A stretch of DNA of 64,000 nt from the NCBI RefSeq assembly GCF_030848575.1, contig NZ_JAVDDX010000006.1:1-64000 (forward strand), read 5' to 3'. This document shows, in pieces, positions 50,259 to 59,054 of the stretch. The notes under the pieces were generated by a model. The model did no database searches. It was not told the DNA's origin and worked only from the letters and a program-made list of their open reading frames with translations. The DNA is from Haloarcula sp. H-GB4 (GTDB lineage Archaea > Halobacteriota > Halobacteria > Halobacteriales > Haloarculaceae). The position numbers were made by a program, and so were the translations under genes. Position 1 is the first letter of the stretch. Every line of letters begins with the position of its first letter.

Positions 50259-53201
50259 ATGAAACAGTCACGCCGCCAGTTACTCAAAGGATCATTTGCA
50301 CTGGGTGGTATCTCAATCCTTCCTGGGTGTAACTTCGGGACTAGTGAGTCATCATCTAATGAGTCACTGAACGCGACCCATATTGCTATCGAACCCCGAA
50401 ATAAAACGTTGGAAGTCTGGATTACGTTCACTGAAGCCATCCAGTCTCGCATTGAGTCAGCGGGGATCTCCGCTACAGACCTTGTGTCGTTCTCCCAGAC
50501 CCCTGACAAAAAGACAGTTGAGAGCATCGACAATGACGTGGATGGAGGAAAACAACTACATATCCGCGCAAAGGGTGTCGTGACGACCACCACGGAACCA
50601 AAGCCTGGAGTCGACCGGACTAATGTATCGACTGAAGAAGATGTAATCCGAAAGGTCCCGATCGTGGAAATGCAGTTAGCGAAAGTCATAGAACCAGAGA
50701 AAAAAACAGATTGGGAGTCTATATTCTCAGTTTCTGTAGAAGAGACTGCGAAAAAAACCGGGATTTACAGTGACAATTCGGAAACGGATGCTTTTATTTT
50801 CCCATTCCAGAAGACTTGCACGCGGATTCTGAACAGCACATCGGAGTATTCTGGTTTAAATTTGAACCCTGGTCGTGGGTTCAAGAAAATATGGTCAGAT
50901 GGGTATAACCCATCGGAATTTCCGGATTACAATGTTGCAGCACCAGACCGTGGCACTCCAAGACTCGAATTCTACAATAACCGGCCGTTTATCCCGATGC
51001 AAAACCTTGTAGAGTCAAAACGAGAGCTTCTTGAACATGTCTACCGATTGTTTGGGCAACAAGACGTTGAAGAGGCATCTGCGGCCGCATGGAAAGAAAC
51101 GAGAGAACTGGTGGGGACCACATTACGTGCCACGGCGAGCATCGCAGCGCCGGTTGACGTCCAGAGTGCTCGAGAGGAAGGGACAGAAGTCACTGCAGCG
51201 TTGCTGTTTGGCAAAACAGTAGCGCAGAATGTGTGGGCGCTGAATACCGTCGAATCCCTCTTGACGACGCACAGAGCCCTGACGGAGGCAGGTGATGAAT
51301 GGATTGATGCACTGATGCAAACAGTTGCGAATATCACTGGCGATCTGGCAACTACGCAACTCGAGTCTAATCTTTCGGAGCTAGAAACACTCCAGCAGTT
51401 TGAGTCCGAGACTATCCTACCCGCGGTCACACTCTTTGAACCAGCGGTTGGTACTCGCACGGACGCTCACAGAGTGTATGACAAGCATCTCGATGCAGAG
51501 CGAATGCTTCTCTACAATCTCATCGATGCACTCGCTGAGAGCTGGGCCGAGGCAACCGGCAGTGAAACGCTACCGAACGTCTATTCTCGAAGGTTGCTGT
51601 ACACATTCAACAGCGACTCCAACCAGGATATGAATGGTGACTTCGTTGACGTGACCGCTGGCCGCGCGAAATTACATGGCAAAGTTGCAAGAGATGTAGA
51701 TATTGGATCACTCGAACCAGCGGAGTTTATCGAAAACGGCGCCGTTGCGACCGATCATTCCCGGCTCATACCAGAACAGATTGGTTATAACCAAGAATTT
51801 CAGGAGGGTGAAAATGAAGGTCCGTACTATGATGGTGTGAATACGCTCACGCCTGTTGGTCAAGTGTATCGCGAGCTTCTCAAAAGCAACATTACTGGTA
51901 TTGGAGATAATGAGTTTTTGAAAGACGCCAAGTTCCTGCTACACGTCCTCTCGACAATTGACATGATCCTGAAGATTTCGCGTCTACAACAAAGTGCACT
52001 GCAGGCTACGACAAATCTGTACTCGGCAGAAACCTACGATTGTCGGATCCCTGTGTCGCATGGATATACCCAAGCTATGCACGATGCACAGAATACGGGC
52101 CACAACCAGGAGACCGCTTCACCCGTCAGGGCATCAATGAAGCCGTCCGTGAAATGGCACGATAATGGAAGAGATGATGCAGGTGGCGTATCGTTTCATG
52201 GATCTATAAACGACACTGTACTATTCAACGAAACACTGTTCGTCGCAACTAAGAATCAGGTGTTATCGTACGGTGCTTGCAACGGTAGTGGGCCAGAAAC
52301 AATCCTTGAGGATCTGGATTTGCCAACGTTCGAGACAATCGAGACGCTCGCAATTGATACTGGAATTCTGTACGTCGGTGGAAAGGCTTTGCAGAGTGAA
52401 GGCGATAAGAGTGGACTAGTCGTCGCGTACGATGTCGTCAATCAGGATCCGTATACAAACACGTCGCAGTATATCGGCGATCGTGTGGAAACCATAACAC
52501 TCTACGACGATTCCGTGTACGTATTCTGCAGTGGCAACGAACAGGTGGATTATCGCTCTGGTGAGTTCGCTCGGTATTCCCGGTCGTTGTCGGAGCAATG
52601 GCGACTATCGAACAAGGTCGGTAGCGTTGATGATAGACTGACAGAACCACCGGCGATCAACGAGCACGGAATTGTACTCAGTGGGTCGAATCGTCTCTAT
52701 ATGTTCACTCACCAAGGCAATCCCATCGGTGAGAATCCGCGAAGGGGCGGATTCATCAATGAGCCGGCAATTTTGAATGGCAGAGACGTGTTTCAGTTCG
52801 ATGAGACTACTGTCCGACACTTCGACCTCGAAACGGGCGAAGAGTTCGTTGAAAATGTGTACGATGCGCTGCTATCTCCCGGCACATTGGTTGACGGAAT
52901 TCTTCACATCGGGACTCGTGACGGGATCTTGGTGATTGATACGGCGGACATGTCAGATCTCACTCTTGAAATACCAGGAGACGTGTTCGCTGCTCCGATT
53001 GTCTCCAGAGCCAATATTTACGCGGTCACTGAGGACGGAGTCCTTCGGGCTTGGGACAGAGAGTCAAAAGAGGTAGAGTGGACAATGAAGGATACAATAG
53101 ATATTCAGCATACGGGGACAGTAAAAATGATGCGATGCCCGTTCCTTGCTGGCGGAAAGTTCTACATCGCTCAGGGATACGACGTGTATGCACTTGAATG
53201 A
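50259..53201 (+). CDS. Secreted Tat lipoprotein with beta-propeller C-terminus, 980 aa
   Basis: A 980-aa exported protein. The signal RRQLLKGSFALGGISILPGC contains twin arginine and a lipobox PGC (Cys near residue 24). The middle (about 230-640) is helical and has no recognised domain. Residues about 645-980 show repeated strand patterns (ILYVGGKALQSEGDKSGLVV, then IVLSGSNRLYMFTHQGNP and IYAVTEDGVLRAWDRESKEV), typical of PQQ/WD-like propellers. It would sit on the outer membrane face. The protein shares this design with the 453-aa gene at 55525, though the two are divergent in sequence. Role unknown; surface binding or scaffold. Confidence 0.65.
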   Translation: MKQSRRQLLKGSFALGGISILPGCNFGTSESSSNESLNATHIAIEPRNKTLEVWITFTEAIQSRIESAGISATDLVSFSQTPDKKTVESIDNDVDGGKQLHIRAKGVVTTTTEPKPGVDRTNVSTEEDVIRKVPIVEMQLAKVIEPEKKTDWESIFSVSVEETAKKTGIYSDNSETDAFIFPFQKTCTRILNSTSEYSGLNLNPGRGFKKIWSDGYNPSEFPDYNVAAPDRGTPRLEFYNNRPFIPMQNLVESKRELLEHVYRLFGQQDVEEASAAAWKETRELVGTTLRATASIAAPVDVQSAREEGTEVTAALLFGKTVAQNVWALNTVESLLTTHRALTEAGDEWIDALMQTVANITGDLATTQLESNLSELETLQQFESETILPAVTLFEPAVGTRTDAHRVYDKHLDAERMLLYNLIDALAESWAEATGSETLPNVYSRRLLYTFNSDSNQDMNGDFVDVTAGRAKLHGKVARDVDIGSLEPAEFIENGAVATDHSRLIPEQIGYNQEFQEGENEGPYYDGVNTLTPVGQVYRELLKSNITGIGDNEFLKDAKFLLHVLSTIDMILKISRLQQSALQATTNLYSAETYDCRIPVSHGYTQAMHDAQNTGHNQETASPVRASMKPSVKWHDNGRDDAGGVSFHGSINDTVLFNETLFVATKNQVLSYGACNGSGPETILEDLDLPTFETIETLAIDTGILYVGGKALQSEGDKSGLVVAYDVVNQDPYTNTSQYIGDRVETITLYDDSVYVFCSGNEQVDYRSGEFARYSRSLSEQWRLSNKVGSVDDRLTEPPAINEHGIVLSGSNRLYMFTHQGNPIGENPRRGGFINEPAILNGRDVFQFDETTVRHFDLETGEEFVENVYDALLSPGTLVDGILHIGTRDGILVIDTADMSDLTLEIPGDVFAAPIVSRANIYAVTEDGVLRAWDRESKEVEWTMKDTIDIQHTGTVKMMRCPFLAGGKFYIAQGYDVYALE

Positions 53202-53322
53202 TGACTCACTCGTCATTGGGTTCCACACTACGGTATTCGTACTTTCAGGATTGTCACTGTATCATACCTTTAATATACTCGCTAAGACGCTCTTCGGTAG
53301 ACTGGCGGAACTATAGTAAACG

Positions 53323-53814
53323 TTAGAAGTAGTTGCTCACTTTTGGGATTGAGAGATGGTCGAGAGCTGTATCAATCGCTGTCGTCAGCTCGTCGAGTGA
53401 GTCAAAGAAGCGGTTGCTGAGGGATGCTTGAAGCTGTCTCCAGCACTCTTCGACAGGATTCAGTTCCGGTGAATACGACGGTAACGTCACGAAGGCGAGG
53501 TCGTCACGGGCCGCTAGGTCCGTGACGGCCGACGCCTGGAAATATGGCGCTCCATCTAACACAACGATCAAGTTATCTTCGAATTCTTTGCATAATGCCA
53601 AAATGAAATGTTTTGCATGTTCGGCGGTGACGTACTCGGTGAATCGGGAGAAAAAGCGATCACCGTTCTCGGTGATCGCGCCCAACAGACACGTCCAATC
53701 GCGTTGGCCAGAGAGTTCGACGGAAGGCCGCGTGCCGCGAGGAAACCACGCGGCACGCGGCTCAACTTGGACGGATTTCTTCGTTTGGTCAATACAGACT
53801 ACGGTGGCGTCCAT
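53323..53814 (-). CDS. IS630-type transposase, DDE part (orfB)
   Basis: A 163-aa frame with the catalytic core: VVCIDQTKKSVQVEPRAAWF near the start, IVVLDGAPYFQASAVTDLAA (second Asp) and LPSYSPELNPVEECWRQLQA (final Glu region, typical L-P-x-Y-S-P-x-L-N-P-x-E). The first Asp is the D of CIDQ. It overlaps orfA by 16 bases and is likely made by -1 frameshifting at A-AAA-AAG (about 53824-53831), giving one transposase. The frame is intact. Confidence 0.85.
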   Translation of the reverse strand: MDATVVCIDQTKKSVQVEPRAAWFPRGTRPSVELSGQRDWTCLLGAITENGDRFFSRFTEYVTAEHAKHFILALCKEFEDNLIVVLDGAPYFQASAVTDLAARDDLAFVTLPSYSPELNPVEECWRQLQASLSNRFFDSLDELTTAIDTALDHLSIPKVSNYF

Positions 53815-54335
53815 CTCCCACCGCTTTTTTTGAGCTCGTCGTAGAACTCCTCTTTCTCGTTTTCATCGGATTCGGCGGCTGAACGGCGTGGTTTCTGATA
53901 GCTCAATCCCGCTTCTTTCAGCAACCGCCGACAACTCGGGATTGAATACTTGACACTGTACGTTTCTTCGAGATAGTCTTGAGCAAGCGCCGGCGTCCAC
54001 GCCGGCGCGTCGATTTCAGCTTGTTCCGGCGGTTCGTGAACAGTCTCTTGGAAATGTTTTAGCTCTAAATCTGATAATTTTCTTTTTCTACCAGTTTTTT
54101 TATCATCAGTTACAGCTTGCTCAAGCGACTCGTCGGTGTCGAGTCGCTTGAGCCAGCTATAGATCGTTCTTCGACCAGTGTTGTGCCACTCAGCAAGTTC
54201 GGTCTGCGTAACGCCATTTTTGTAGGCGATTGCCGCTAACAACCGTTGTGTCGGCTTGTTTCCGTCCACGTTTTCGAGAGCGTCTTGAAGTTCCTTGACG
54301 GAGATCTCGTCAAGATGATCCATTAGATTACTCAA
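53799..54335 (-). CDS. IS630-type transposase, helix-turn-helix part (orfA)
   Basis: A 178-aa protein with the N-terminal helix-turn-helix (RLLAAIAYKNGVTQTELAEW, then NTGRRTIYSWLKRLD) and a second HTH-like region around APALAQDYLEETYSVKYSIP, as in IS630 DNA-binding domains. It ends RWTPP, just past a run of seven A's (coding strand), where a -1 shift would join it to the DDE part. Confidence 0.85.
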   Translation of the reverse strand: MSNLMDHLDEISVKELQDALENVDGNKPTQRLLAAIAYKNGVTQTELAEWHNTGRRTIYSWLKRLDTDESLEQAVTDDKKTGRKRKLSDLELKHFQETVHEPPEQAEIDAPAWTPALAQDYLEETYSVKYSIPSCRRLLKEAGLSYQKPRRSAAESDENEKEEFYDELKKSGGRWTPP

Positions 54336-54355
54336 CGCACTACGTGCGGAAAGTT

Positions 54356-55351
54356 CTAACGGCTACTATAGCGGAATACATTGACGGCGATGCAATCAAC
54401 GAGACCGTGAATCGGTGCCCCAGTAAGGTTCAGTGACCGGAGGAAGCCGTAGGTCCGAGCGGCCTGTTCCAAGCCCTGCTTGGACAGGCCGCGGAACTTC
54501 GCCAACCACGGCTGGAGCAGTGACCAGAGACACTCCACCTGGTTTGTGTGGACGCCTTCGTCGGAGACGTACCGGTCGTCGTGGACAACGTATCGGTGAT
54601 CGTGCTCCATGCCTCGGTATGCTGGCAATCCATCAGTCCAGACCTCTCCCAGCGGCTGGGAGAGGTCGTCTGCTTCCTCAATAACTGGCCCGAGATCATC
54701 TTCGTAGTCGCTTCCCTCTTGGGCTGAGACCACGCGAAGCACGTCACGGCAAGCCGCGACGAGCGTCATTTCGTCTCCCTGACCCCCTGTCCAGCGGGTG
54801 CGTCCGCCCTCGGGCGACCCGCCGCGGTCGAGTCCCTCCCGCGGCGGGTCTTGGCCTTTGAAGCCCGAACACACCTGCTGTGTTTCATCGACCTGTGTTG
54901 GCCCATCGACTGTCTGGGAGATGCGCTCCCAGACAGTCGGAAATTCCCGACAGAACGCGGTTTCAAACTCTCTGAGCTGGTCGTGAAGAGTCGTGTAACA
55001 CGGTGAGAGGAGTTCAGCGATCTGGGTGATGCTGAGCAGCGTATCAGCATAGAGGATGAAGGCGATGAGGAACTCACCGGGAGTGAGTTCCGAATCGTAG
55101 AAAGGGGTGCCTCGTGTGTACGTGGTTTTCCAGTCACAGCGGCCACACCAGATACGGTCAGAGCCGTTGAGAGCATGGAGACTGTCTGCGCCACAGTTTG
55201 GACAACATCGTTCCTCCCAGGTCGTCTTGAGACGCCGCTCGACGATGGCGTCGAGCGGCTCGGGCCGAAATTCTATTACCCCAAGTTCCGAAAGTTCCGC
55301 TAGCCTCTGGCCGAAGGCAGGACGGTCCTCATGCATACCCGTTTTTGCCAA
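54356..55351 (-). CDS. IS1595-type transposase with altered last residues
   Basis: A 331-aa transposase. The N-terminal zinc ribbon is CCPNCGADSLHALNGSDRIW, then CGRCDWKT. The core has GPTQVDETQQVCSGFKGQDP (first Asp and Glu of the IS1595 Asp-Glu motif), VWTDGLPAYRGMEHDHRYVV (second Asp) and HTNQVECLWSLLQPWLAKFR, where N and E follow. The last four residues (YSSR) and the stop come from the inserted IS630 terminus; the original ended at the preceding Arg with TAG, the insertion site. The enzyme probably remains functional, but the element's left end is now 1 kb away. Confidence 0.8.
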   Translation of the reverse strand: MAKTGMHEDRPAFGQRLAELSELGVIEFRPEPLDAIVERRLKTTWEERCCPNCGADSLHALNGSDRIWCGRCDWKTTYTRGTPFYDSELTPGEFLIAFILYADTLLSITQIAELLSPCYTTLHDQLREFETAFCREFPTVWERISQTVDGPTQVDETQQVCSGFKGQDPPREGLDRGGSPEGGRTRWTGGQGDEMTLVAACRDVLRVVSAQEGSDYEDDLGPVIEEADDLSQPLGEVWTDGLPAYRGMEHDHRYVVHDDRYVSDEGVHTNQVECLWSLLQPWLAKFRGLSKQGLEQAARTYGFLRSLNLTGAPIHGLVDCIAVNVFRYSSR

Positions 55352-55524
55352 GCCAGAGGCACTAATACTCCTGGTTCCGCCAGTTTACTGAAGAGCGCGC
55401 TAAGAAGTATACACAAAGCGAGCATTCAGATCGTATATCGATCTTGTTGACCGCTTCCATCAGGTTCGTCTTCTGTGCAACCCCGAAATGGACTTGGTAT
55501 CAGTTCGGATAAGAGCCGATCAAG

Positions 55525-56886
55525 TCAATCTGAATCAGTCGAGAGATGCCGGAGCTGGAGCCCCATGGTATAAAGCCCGCTAGTTGCTGGACGAATATGT
55601 ACAGGCGCATCAACGAGGTTAGGTTGTCGATCGTCGGGAACGGTGTACAACTGCGTACGTGAGGCCTCCCCACTATCAGTCTCGATGTTATGGACACGGA
55701 TCCCTTCGATCCCTCCTTGATCGGGGATCAGAAGATGCTCATCAGCGATTATTCCAGCATCCGGAGCGAAACTCTGTCTGGTGCTGTACTCCCACGTCTT
55801 CGAACCATCATCAACGGAGTACGCTATGGTGGTATCGTCAGCTACGACACAAACCTGCGACCCGTTTGTGAAGATGTCGGTTGCCTCAGGTTGAGGGAGA
55901 ATATCTGGAACAGTCCAATTGAGGGTACCATCGCTGTCAAAGGCAAGCAGGCCCAGACCCGATTTCTCCGTCGTCCCCAACGTGGAGTTGTCGTATGCAG
56001 CTATGAGGACGAAAAGTTGATCGTCAACCATCGTCTGACCTTCGAACCCTTCCATCGAATTATCGGTCAGCCATGTTGTAGTGAACCCGAAATCCAATTC
56101 CCCATCAGCGGCGTTCCACGCCGCCACGCGCATCGGGTAGTCTTGAGAGTCATCGGTGGTATCGTATCCGATGAGAAAAATCTGTTCCCCAGCAGCGAGC
56201 AAATGCTCGGTGTAGTTACTCAAATCTTCGAGGTCTTGGTCTATTACCACTTCACCGGCAGCCATATCCACGACAGTCAGCTTGGTGTCGCCGTAGTCAT
56301 CGTATGTGACAGCGTAGTACCCTTCTGCAGTAGTTTGTGTGGCGACTGGGTCTTCCCCAACATCGGTAAGTAGACTCTCACGCTCACCGGTATCGGCGTT
56401 CACAATCAAAATCCCCCCGTTATTCGTTGTGGCTGCGATTCGGTCGTCTGCGTAACCCAGGTTATCAATCGCGGGATTCTGTCCAGTCCAAATGACATCC
56501 CCATTTCCGTGGTAAGCAGCAATGATGTTCCGCTTGAGGACATAGATTCGGCTGCCACCGGTGATGACTTCTTCGGCGCCGTCTTCTGATTCTCCGACTC
56601 GGCTGACCCAGTTGCTGGTATACTCTTCACTACTGAACTCACAGGATGGAATATAGCGGTTGTTCTGGCCATTCCCGCCAGTACTAATCCAATCAAGCGG
56701 TTCGGCATCGGGTTCGGGTGTAGCAGTATCCTGACTTGCTTGCGACTCGCTGTGCTCGTCTCGAGCGTCTTCAATCTCTTTTGGGACTGTAGAAGTCGCA
56801 TTCCCGTCCGATGATGAGCCACCACAACCAGCCAAACCCACCGCACCCGGTGCTGATATATATTTTAGGAACTTTCGTCGGTTCAT
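55525..56886 (-). CDS. Secreted Tat lipoprotein, PQQ-type beta-propeller, 453 aa
   Basis: A 453-aa exported protein. The N-terminus NRRKFLKYISAPGAVGLAGC has a twin-arginine motif and a lipobox LAGC at about residue 21. A Ser/Thr/Pro/Asp linker follows. Residues about 70-450 are repeated four-strand units (IYVLKRNIIAAYHGNGDVIW, then GGILIVNADTGERES and TIAYSVDDGSKTWEYSTRQS), as in PQQ-like propellers. It should sit outside the membrane, perhaps for ligand binding or scaffolding. A minus-strand TATA (TTTATATTTC) lies about 27 bases upstream of ATG 56886, indicating a leaderless transcript. Confidence 0.75.
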   Translation of the reverse strand: MNRRKFLKYISAPGAVGLAGCGGSSSDGNATSTVPKEIEDARDEHSESQASQDTATPEPDAEPLDWISTGGNGQNNRYIPSCEFSSEEYTSNWVSRVGESEDGAEEVITGGSRIYVLKRNIIAAYHGNGDVIWTGQNPAIDNLGYADDRIAATTNNGGILIVNADTGERESLLTDVGEDPVATQTTAEGYYAVTYDDYGDTKLTVVDMAAGEVVIDQDLEDLSNYTEHLLAAGEQIFLIGYDTTDDSQDYPMRVAAWNAADGELDFGFTTTWLTDNSMEGFEGQTMVDDQLFVLIAAYDNSTLGTTEKSGLGLLAFDSDGTLNWTVPDILPQPEATDIFTNGSQVCVVADDTTIAYSVDDGSKTWEYSTRQSFAPDAGIIADEHLLIPDQGGIEGIRVHNIETDSGEASRTQLYTVPDDRQPNLVDAPVHIRPATSGLYTMGLQLRHLSTDSD

Positions 56887-57089
56887 ATGACTAAAGAGTA
56901 ATATCGAAATATAAAGATTTACTTCTGTCTATATTTTGCTGGTGGTGAAGAATGACAGACGATAGACGATTTTCATAGATTGATGATGAGGGAATAAGTG
57001 TAAAACATATTAAATTAAGATAACAAATATGCTTGTTGTGTCATATATCGGGAATCGGTATTGCAGTATATTGGTCGCTGTAGCAGACC

Positions 57090-57097
57090 TATATAAT
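57090..57097 (+). promoter_or_regulatory. TATA box of the 47-aa ORF
   Basis: TATATAAT (57090-57097) lies 28 bases upstream of ATG 57122, the spacing of a leaderless transcript. Confidence 0.55.
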
Positions 57098-57121
57098 TGA
57101 GATCTCTGCATCATCACGAAT

Positions 57122-57265
57122 ATGCCATCAGATTATATGGTCTCAAAGTGTAACAAAGAAGTCGCCAATCGAGTAATTCGGATATACTTCGATGGGAGAG
57201 AAATCCCGATTAATCTTTGTGGGGAAAACTGTGTCAAATTAGAGACCCTTGACCAACCTAAATGA
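57122..57265 (+). CDS. Small protein, 47 aa, possible metal site
   Basis: A 47-codon frame (starts MPSDYMVSKCNKEV) preceded by a well-placed TATA box. It contains Cys10, Cys33 and Cys37 (NLCGENC), suggesting a small metal-binding or disulfide protein. It has no ribosome site, consistent with a leaderless start. Short, but supported by promoter spacing and by acidic codon use. Confidence 0.5.
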   Translation: MPSDYMVSKCNKEVANRVIRIYFDGREIPINLCGENCVKLETLDQPK

Positions 57266-57420
57266 TGGATACTGCATACGCGCTCTACATCTTGCACGGC
57301 TTTCAGAAAATATACGAAAGTTGTTAGGAGTCTCAGCGGTCAGTAGGCAGTCTTATTGAGCGGGTATTTCAGCCAGCACAGTAATCACAAAAATCCATCT
57401 ACAGCGGCAGCAAGTCCCAA

Positions 57421-57447
57421 TTTTGTGTGCCTCTGGCGGGTGAGAGG
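57421..57447 (+). promoter_or_regulatory. Leader hairpin element 12
   Basis: TTTTGTG (57421-57427), then CCTCT (57430-57434)/AGAGG (57443-57447) with loop GGCGGGTG; abuts the ATG at 57448. Confidence 0.75.
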
Positions 57448-57750
57448 ATGTCTCGAAATATGTCCTACCGTCGTTCGGAAGACCTGTCACAGCCACCCAC
57501 CCCGAAGTTCGTCGAGTCCATCGCGACGACTGTTCGGGGGCAGTCCGGCAGCGCCGATGTTGAAGCGGTTGTCCTCCGTGCGGTGGCCCGGCGCTCAGAG
57601 AGTATCGACCTCCTGGACATACTCGAACTTCGCTCGCTCTTGGACGTCGACGACGAGCAGGCAGACACGATAGAGGAACAAGTTGCGACCATCATCAGCG
57701 TCATCGAAGCCGAACTCGCTGGTTGGGACCGGCAGGAGGTCGCTGCATGA
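57448..57750 (+). CDS. Small hypothetical protein, 100 aa (first of a four-gene operon)
   Basis: A 100-aa helical protein (KFVESIATTVRGQSGSADVE, then LLDILELRSLLDVDDEQADT). It starts exactly at the end of leader hairpin element 12. No family recognised. It begins a compact operon in which each following ATG overlaps the previous stop. Confidence 0.55.
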   Translation: MSRNMSYRRSEDLSQPPTPKFVESIATTVRGQSGSADVEAVVLRAVARRSESIDLLDILELRSLLDVDDEQADTIEEQVATIISVIEAELAGWDRQEVAA

Positions 57751-58061
57751 ACGCAGCAGGCACGGCCACGTTGGGCGATTTCGGCGCTGGTGGCCCACGC
57801 TCGGATGCGCTGATTGACACGCAGAGCGCGGCACAGGAGGCCGCTATCGGTAAGTGGGAATTTCTCGCCGTTGGCAACGATACGATCGGGTGGCACATCC
57901 CCGACACCGGAGCAACACTCCTGCTCAAAGGTGGCGACGCTGGCTGGACGCTCGAACGGGCGACCAAACTGGTCGGGACGCGACGGTCACTCGATGCCGG
58001 GCTGGAGCTTGCCAGCTCGTACATGGCGGATCGACCGGAGGGAGCGTCGGGATGGCGATGA
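57747..58061 (+). CDS. Small hypothetical protein, 104 aa
   Basis: A 104-aa protein coupled to its neighbour by an ATGA overlap. It is Gly/Ala-rich at the start, then strand-rich (EFLAVGNDTIGWHIPDTGAT) and helical (DAGWTLERATKLVGTRRSLD). No motif recognised. The longer frame starting earlier is less likely. Confidence 0.55.
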   Translation: MNAAGTATLGDFGAGGPRSDALIDTQSAAQEAAIGKWEFLAVGNDTIGWHIPDTGATLLLKGGDAGWTLERATKLVGTRRSLDAGLELASSYMADRPEGASGWR

Positions 58062-58258
58062 TTGAGCGCGAGCAGTGGCGTCGTGAGGAACGCCACCGAC
58101 TTGCGGCAGCACTGGCACGCGCCCGGTTCTGGCAGTCGGTTGCGCCGCATAAAATCGGCTTCTGGGACGCCGTCGACGAGACGCTTCTAGCTCACTACCC
58201 GGGCTGTCGGTACAAACGCAGGACGACACTCGATGACTTCCGAGAGGAGGATTCATGA
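58052..58258 (+). CDS. Small basic protein, 68 aa
   Basis: A 68-aa Arg-rich protein (REQWRREERHRLAAALARAR, then FWDAVDETLLAHYPGC). ATG 58052 overlaps the previous stop by ten bases. Arg-rich helices could bind nucleic acid. Family unknown. Confidence 0.5.
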   Translation: MAMIEREQWRREERHRLAAALARARFWQSVAPHKIGFWDAVDETLLAHYPGCRYKRRTTLDDFREEDS

Positions 58259-58494
58259 GCGACACTTCTGACCCAATTCTCGACAAACTCCCTCCAGAGC
58301 GGTTGCTGGACGCCGATCATCTCCAGCCAATCGTCGCCGGCATCAACTGTATGCACTCAATGGAGACGGTCAAGCGGTATCTCGCATACGAGAACAAGCA
58401 CCAGAACCGGACGCCGATCCAGTCTCGCCTTCGAGAGCGGGCACGGGAAATCCGTCGCGATGAATCGGATGCTGAGGAGCAAGCCGTCGCATAA
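58255..58494 (+). CDS. Small hypothetical protein, 79 aa
   Basis: A 79-aa protein coupled by ATGA to the preceding gene. It is helical (ILDKLPPERLLDADHLQPIV), with a charged C-terminal part (RERAREIRRDESDAEEQAVA) whose DNA is partly repeated 600 bp downstream. Its stop codon adjoins leader hairpin element 13. Confidence 0.55.
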   Translation: MSDTSDPILDKLPPERLLDADHLQPIVAGINCMHSMETVKRYLAYENKHQNRTPIQSRLRERAREIRRDESDAEEQAVA

Positions 58495-58520
58495 TTTCTG
58501 TGCCCCAGCGGGGTGAGGGG
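58495..58520 (+). promoter_or_regulatory. Leader hairpin element 13
   Basis: TTTCTGTG (58495-58502), then CCCC (58503-58506)/GGGG (58517-58520) around AGCGGGGTGA. The ATG is 32 bases further at 58553. Confidence 0.6.
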
Positions 58521-58552
58521 CGTCCCACAGAGGACGTGCCGCCAAACCGACT

Positions 58553-58918
58553 ATGTGTGAAAACAAGGCAGACGAGACGGCTGTACAGCAGTGCGACGAC
58601 CTCGATATCGACCCTGATGCCGTGGATATCGGTGATGGACTGAAAACGACCGAGGGCACGTCTGCACTCGCCGTCGTCGGTGTTGACGCCGAAAACAAGC
58701 GCGTGAAGGTGTACTCCCCGTCCGGCGAGCTGACGGTCGATCGCTGGGTGAGCATGGACCTGTTCAGCGTCCACTCCCCGAACGAGGACATCCAAACCGA
58801 CGCCGACCGCGAAGCGTGGCTGAACGAGACGCTGCCGAAGAAGGCTACGCATATCGACGGCAACGTGTACCCACTCAGGTATGCCATCGACGAGAACGGG
58901 AACGTAATCGCGGAATAA
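58553..58918 (+). CDS. Hypothetical protein, 121 aa
   Basis: A 121-aa acidic protein with a strand-rich core (LAVVGVDAENKRVKVYSPSG, then ELTVDRWVSMDLFSVHS), suggesting a small barrel or SH3-like fold. Its first residues resemble those of the 67-aa protein at 59152, as both leaders were duplicated. Function unknown. Confidence 0.55.
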   Translation: MCENKADETAVQQCDDLDIDPDAVDIGDGLKTTEGTSALAVVGVDAENKRVKVYSPSGELTVDRWVSMDLFSVHSPNEDIQTDADREAWLNETLPKKATHIDGNVYPLRYAIDENGNVIAE

Positions 58919-58967
58919 TCGAGGAGTCGTACCACCCTCTCTTTCGCTCACTCTCACGGTCACGGTT

Positions 58968-59021
58968 CCCGAGCGCTTGCGCTCGGGGGACACGCTCCAC
59001 CTTGGACCGGCAGGCCGGTCC
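58968..59021. terminator. Two adjacent GC-rich hairpins
   Basis: CCCGAGCG-CTTG-CGCTCGGG (58968-58987) and GGACCGGC-AG-GCCGGTCC (59004-59021) are perfect 8-bp stems, 50 to 100 bases after the stop at 58918. They may end the upstream transcript, or act as a barrier ahead of the duplicated leader. Confidence 0.45.
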
Positions 59022-59054
59022 GGCGGTCCCGCTTCTGGAGGCAGGTAAGGCTCA

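Larger units (their letters stand above)
53314..54368 (-). mobile_element. IS630-type insertion sequence nested in the IS1595-type element
   Basis: Ends TAGTAAACGTTAGAA (left) and the reverse complement TAGTAGCCGTTAGAA (right) are flanked by the TA duplication typical of IS630/Tc1 elements (53312-53313 and 54369-54370). The element is 1055 bp and encodes two overlapping frames. Confidence 0.85.
53288..55397 (-). mobile_element. IS1595-type insertion sequence, interrupted by an IS630-type element
   Basis: The ends are CGCTCTTC-type inverted repeats about 24 bp long (CGCTCTTCGGTAGACTGG at 53288 and the reverse complement of CCAGTTTACTGAAGAGCG ending at 55397). Both ends are flanked by the 8-bp target duplication CGCTAAGA (53280-53287 and 55398-55405), as expected for this family. 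Without the inserted element it would be about 1053 bp. A decayed end of the same element lies at 12375. Confidence 0.85.
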
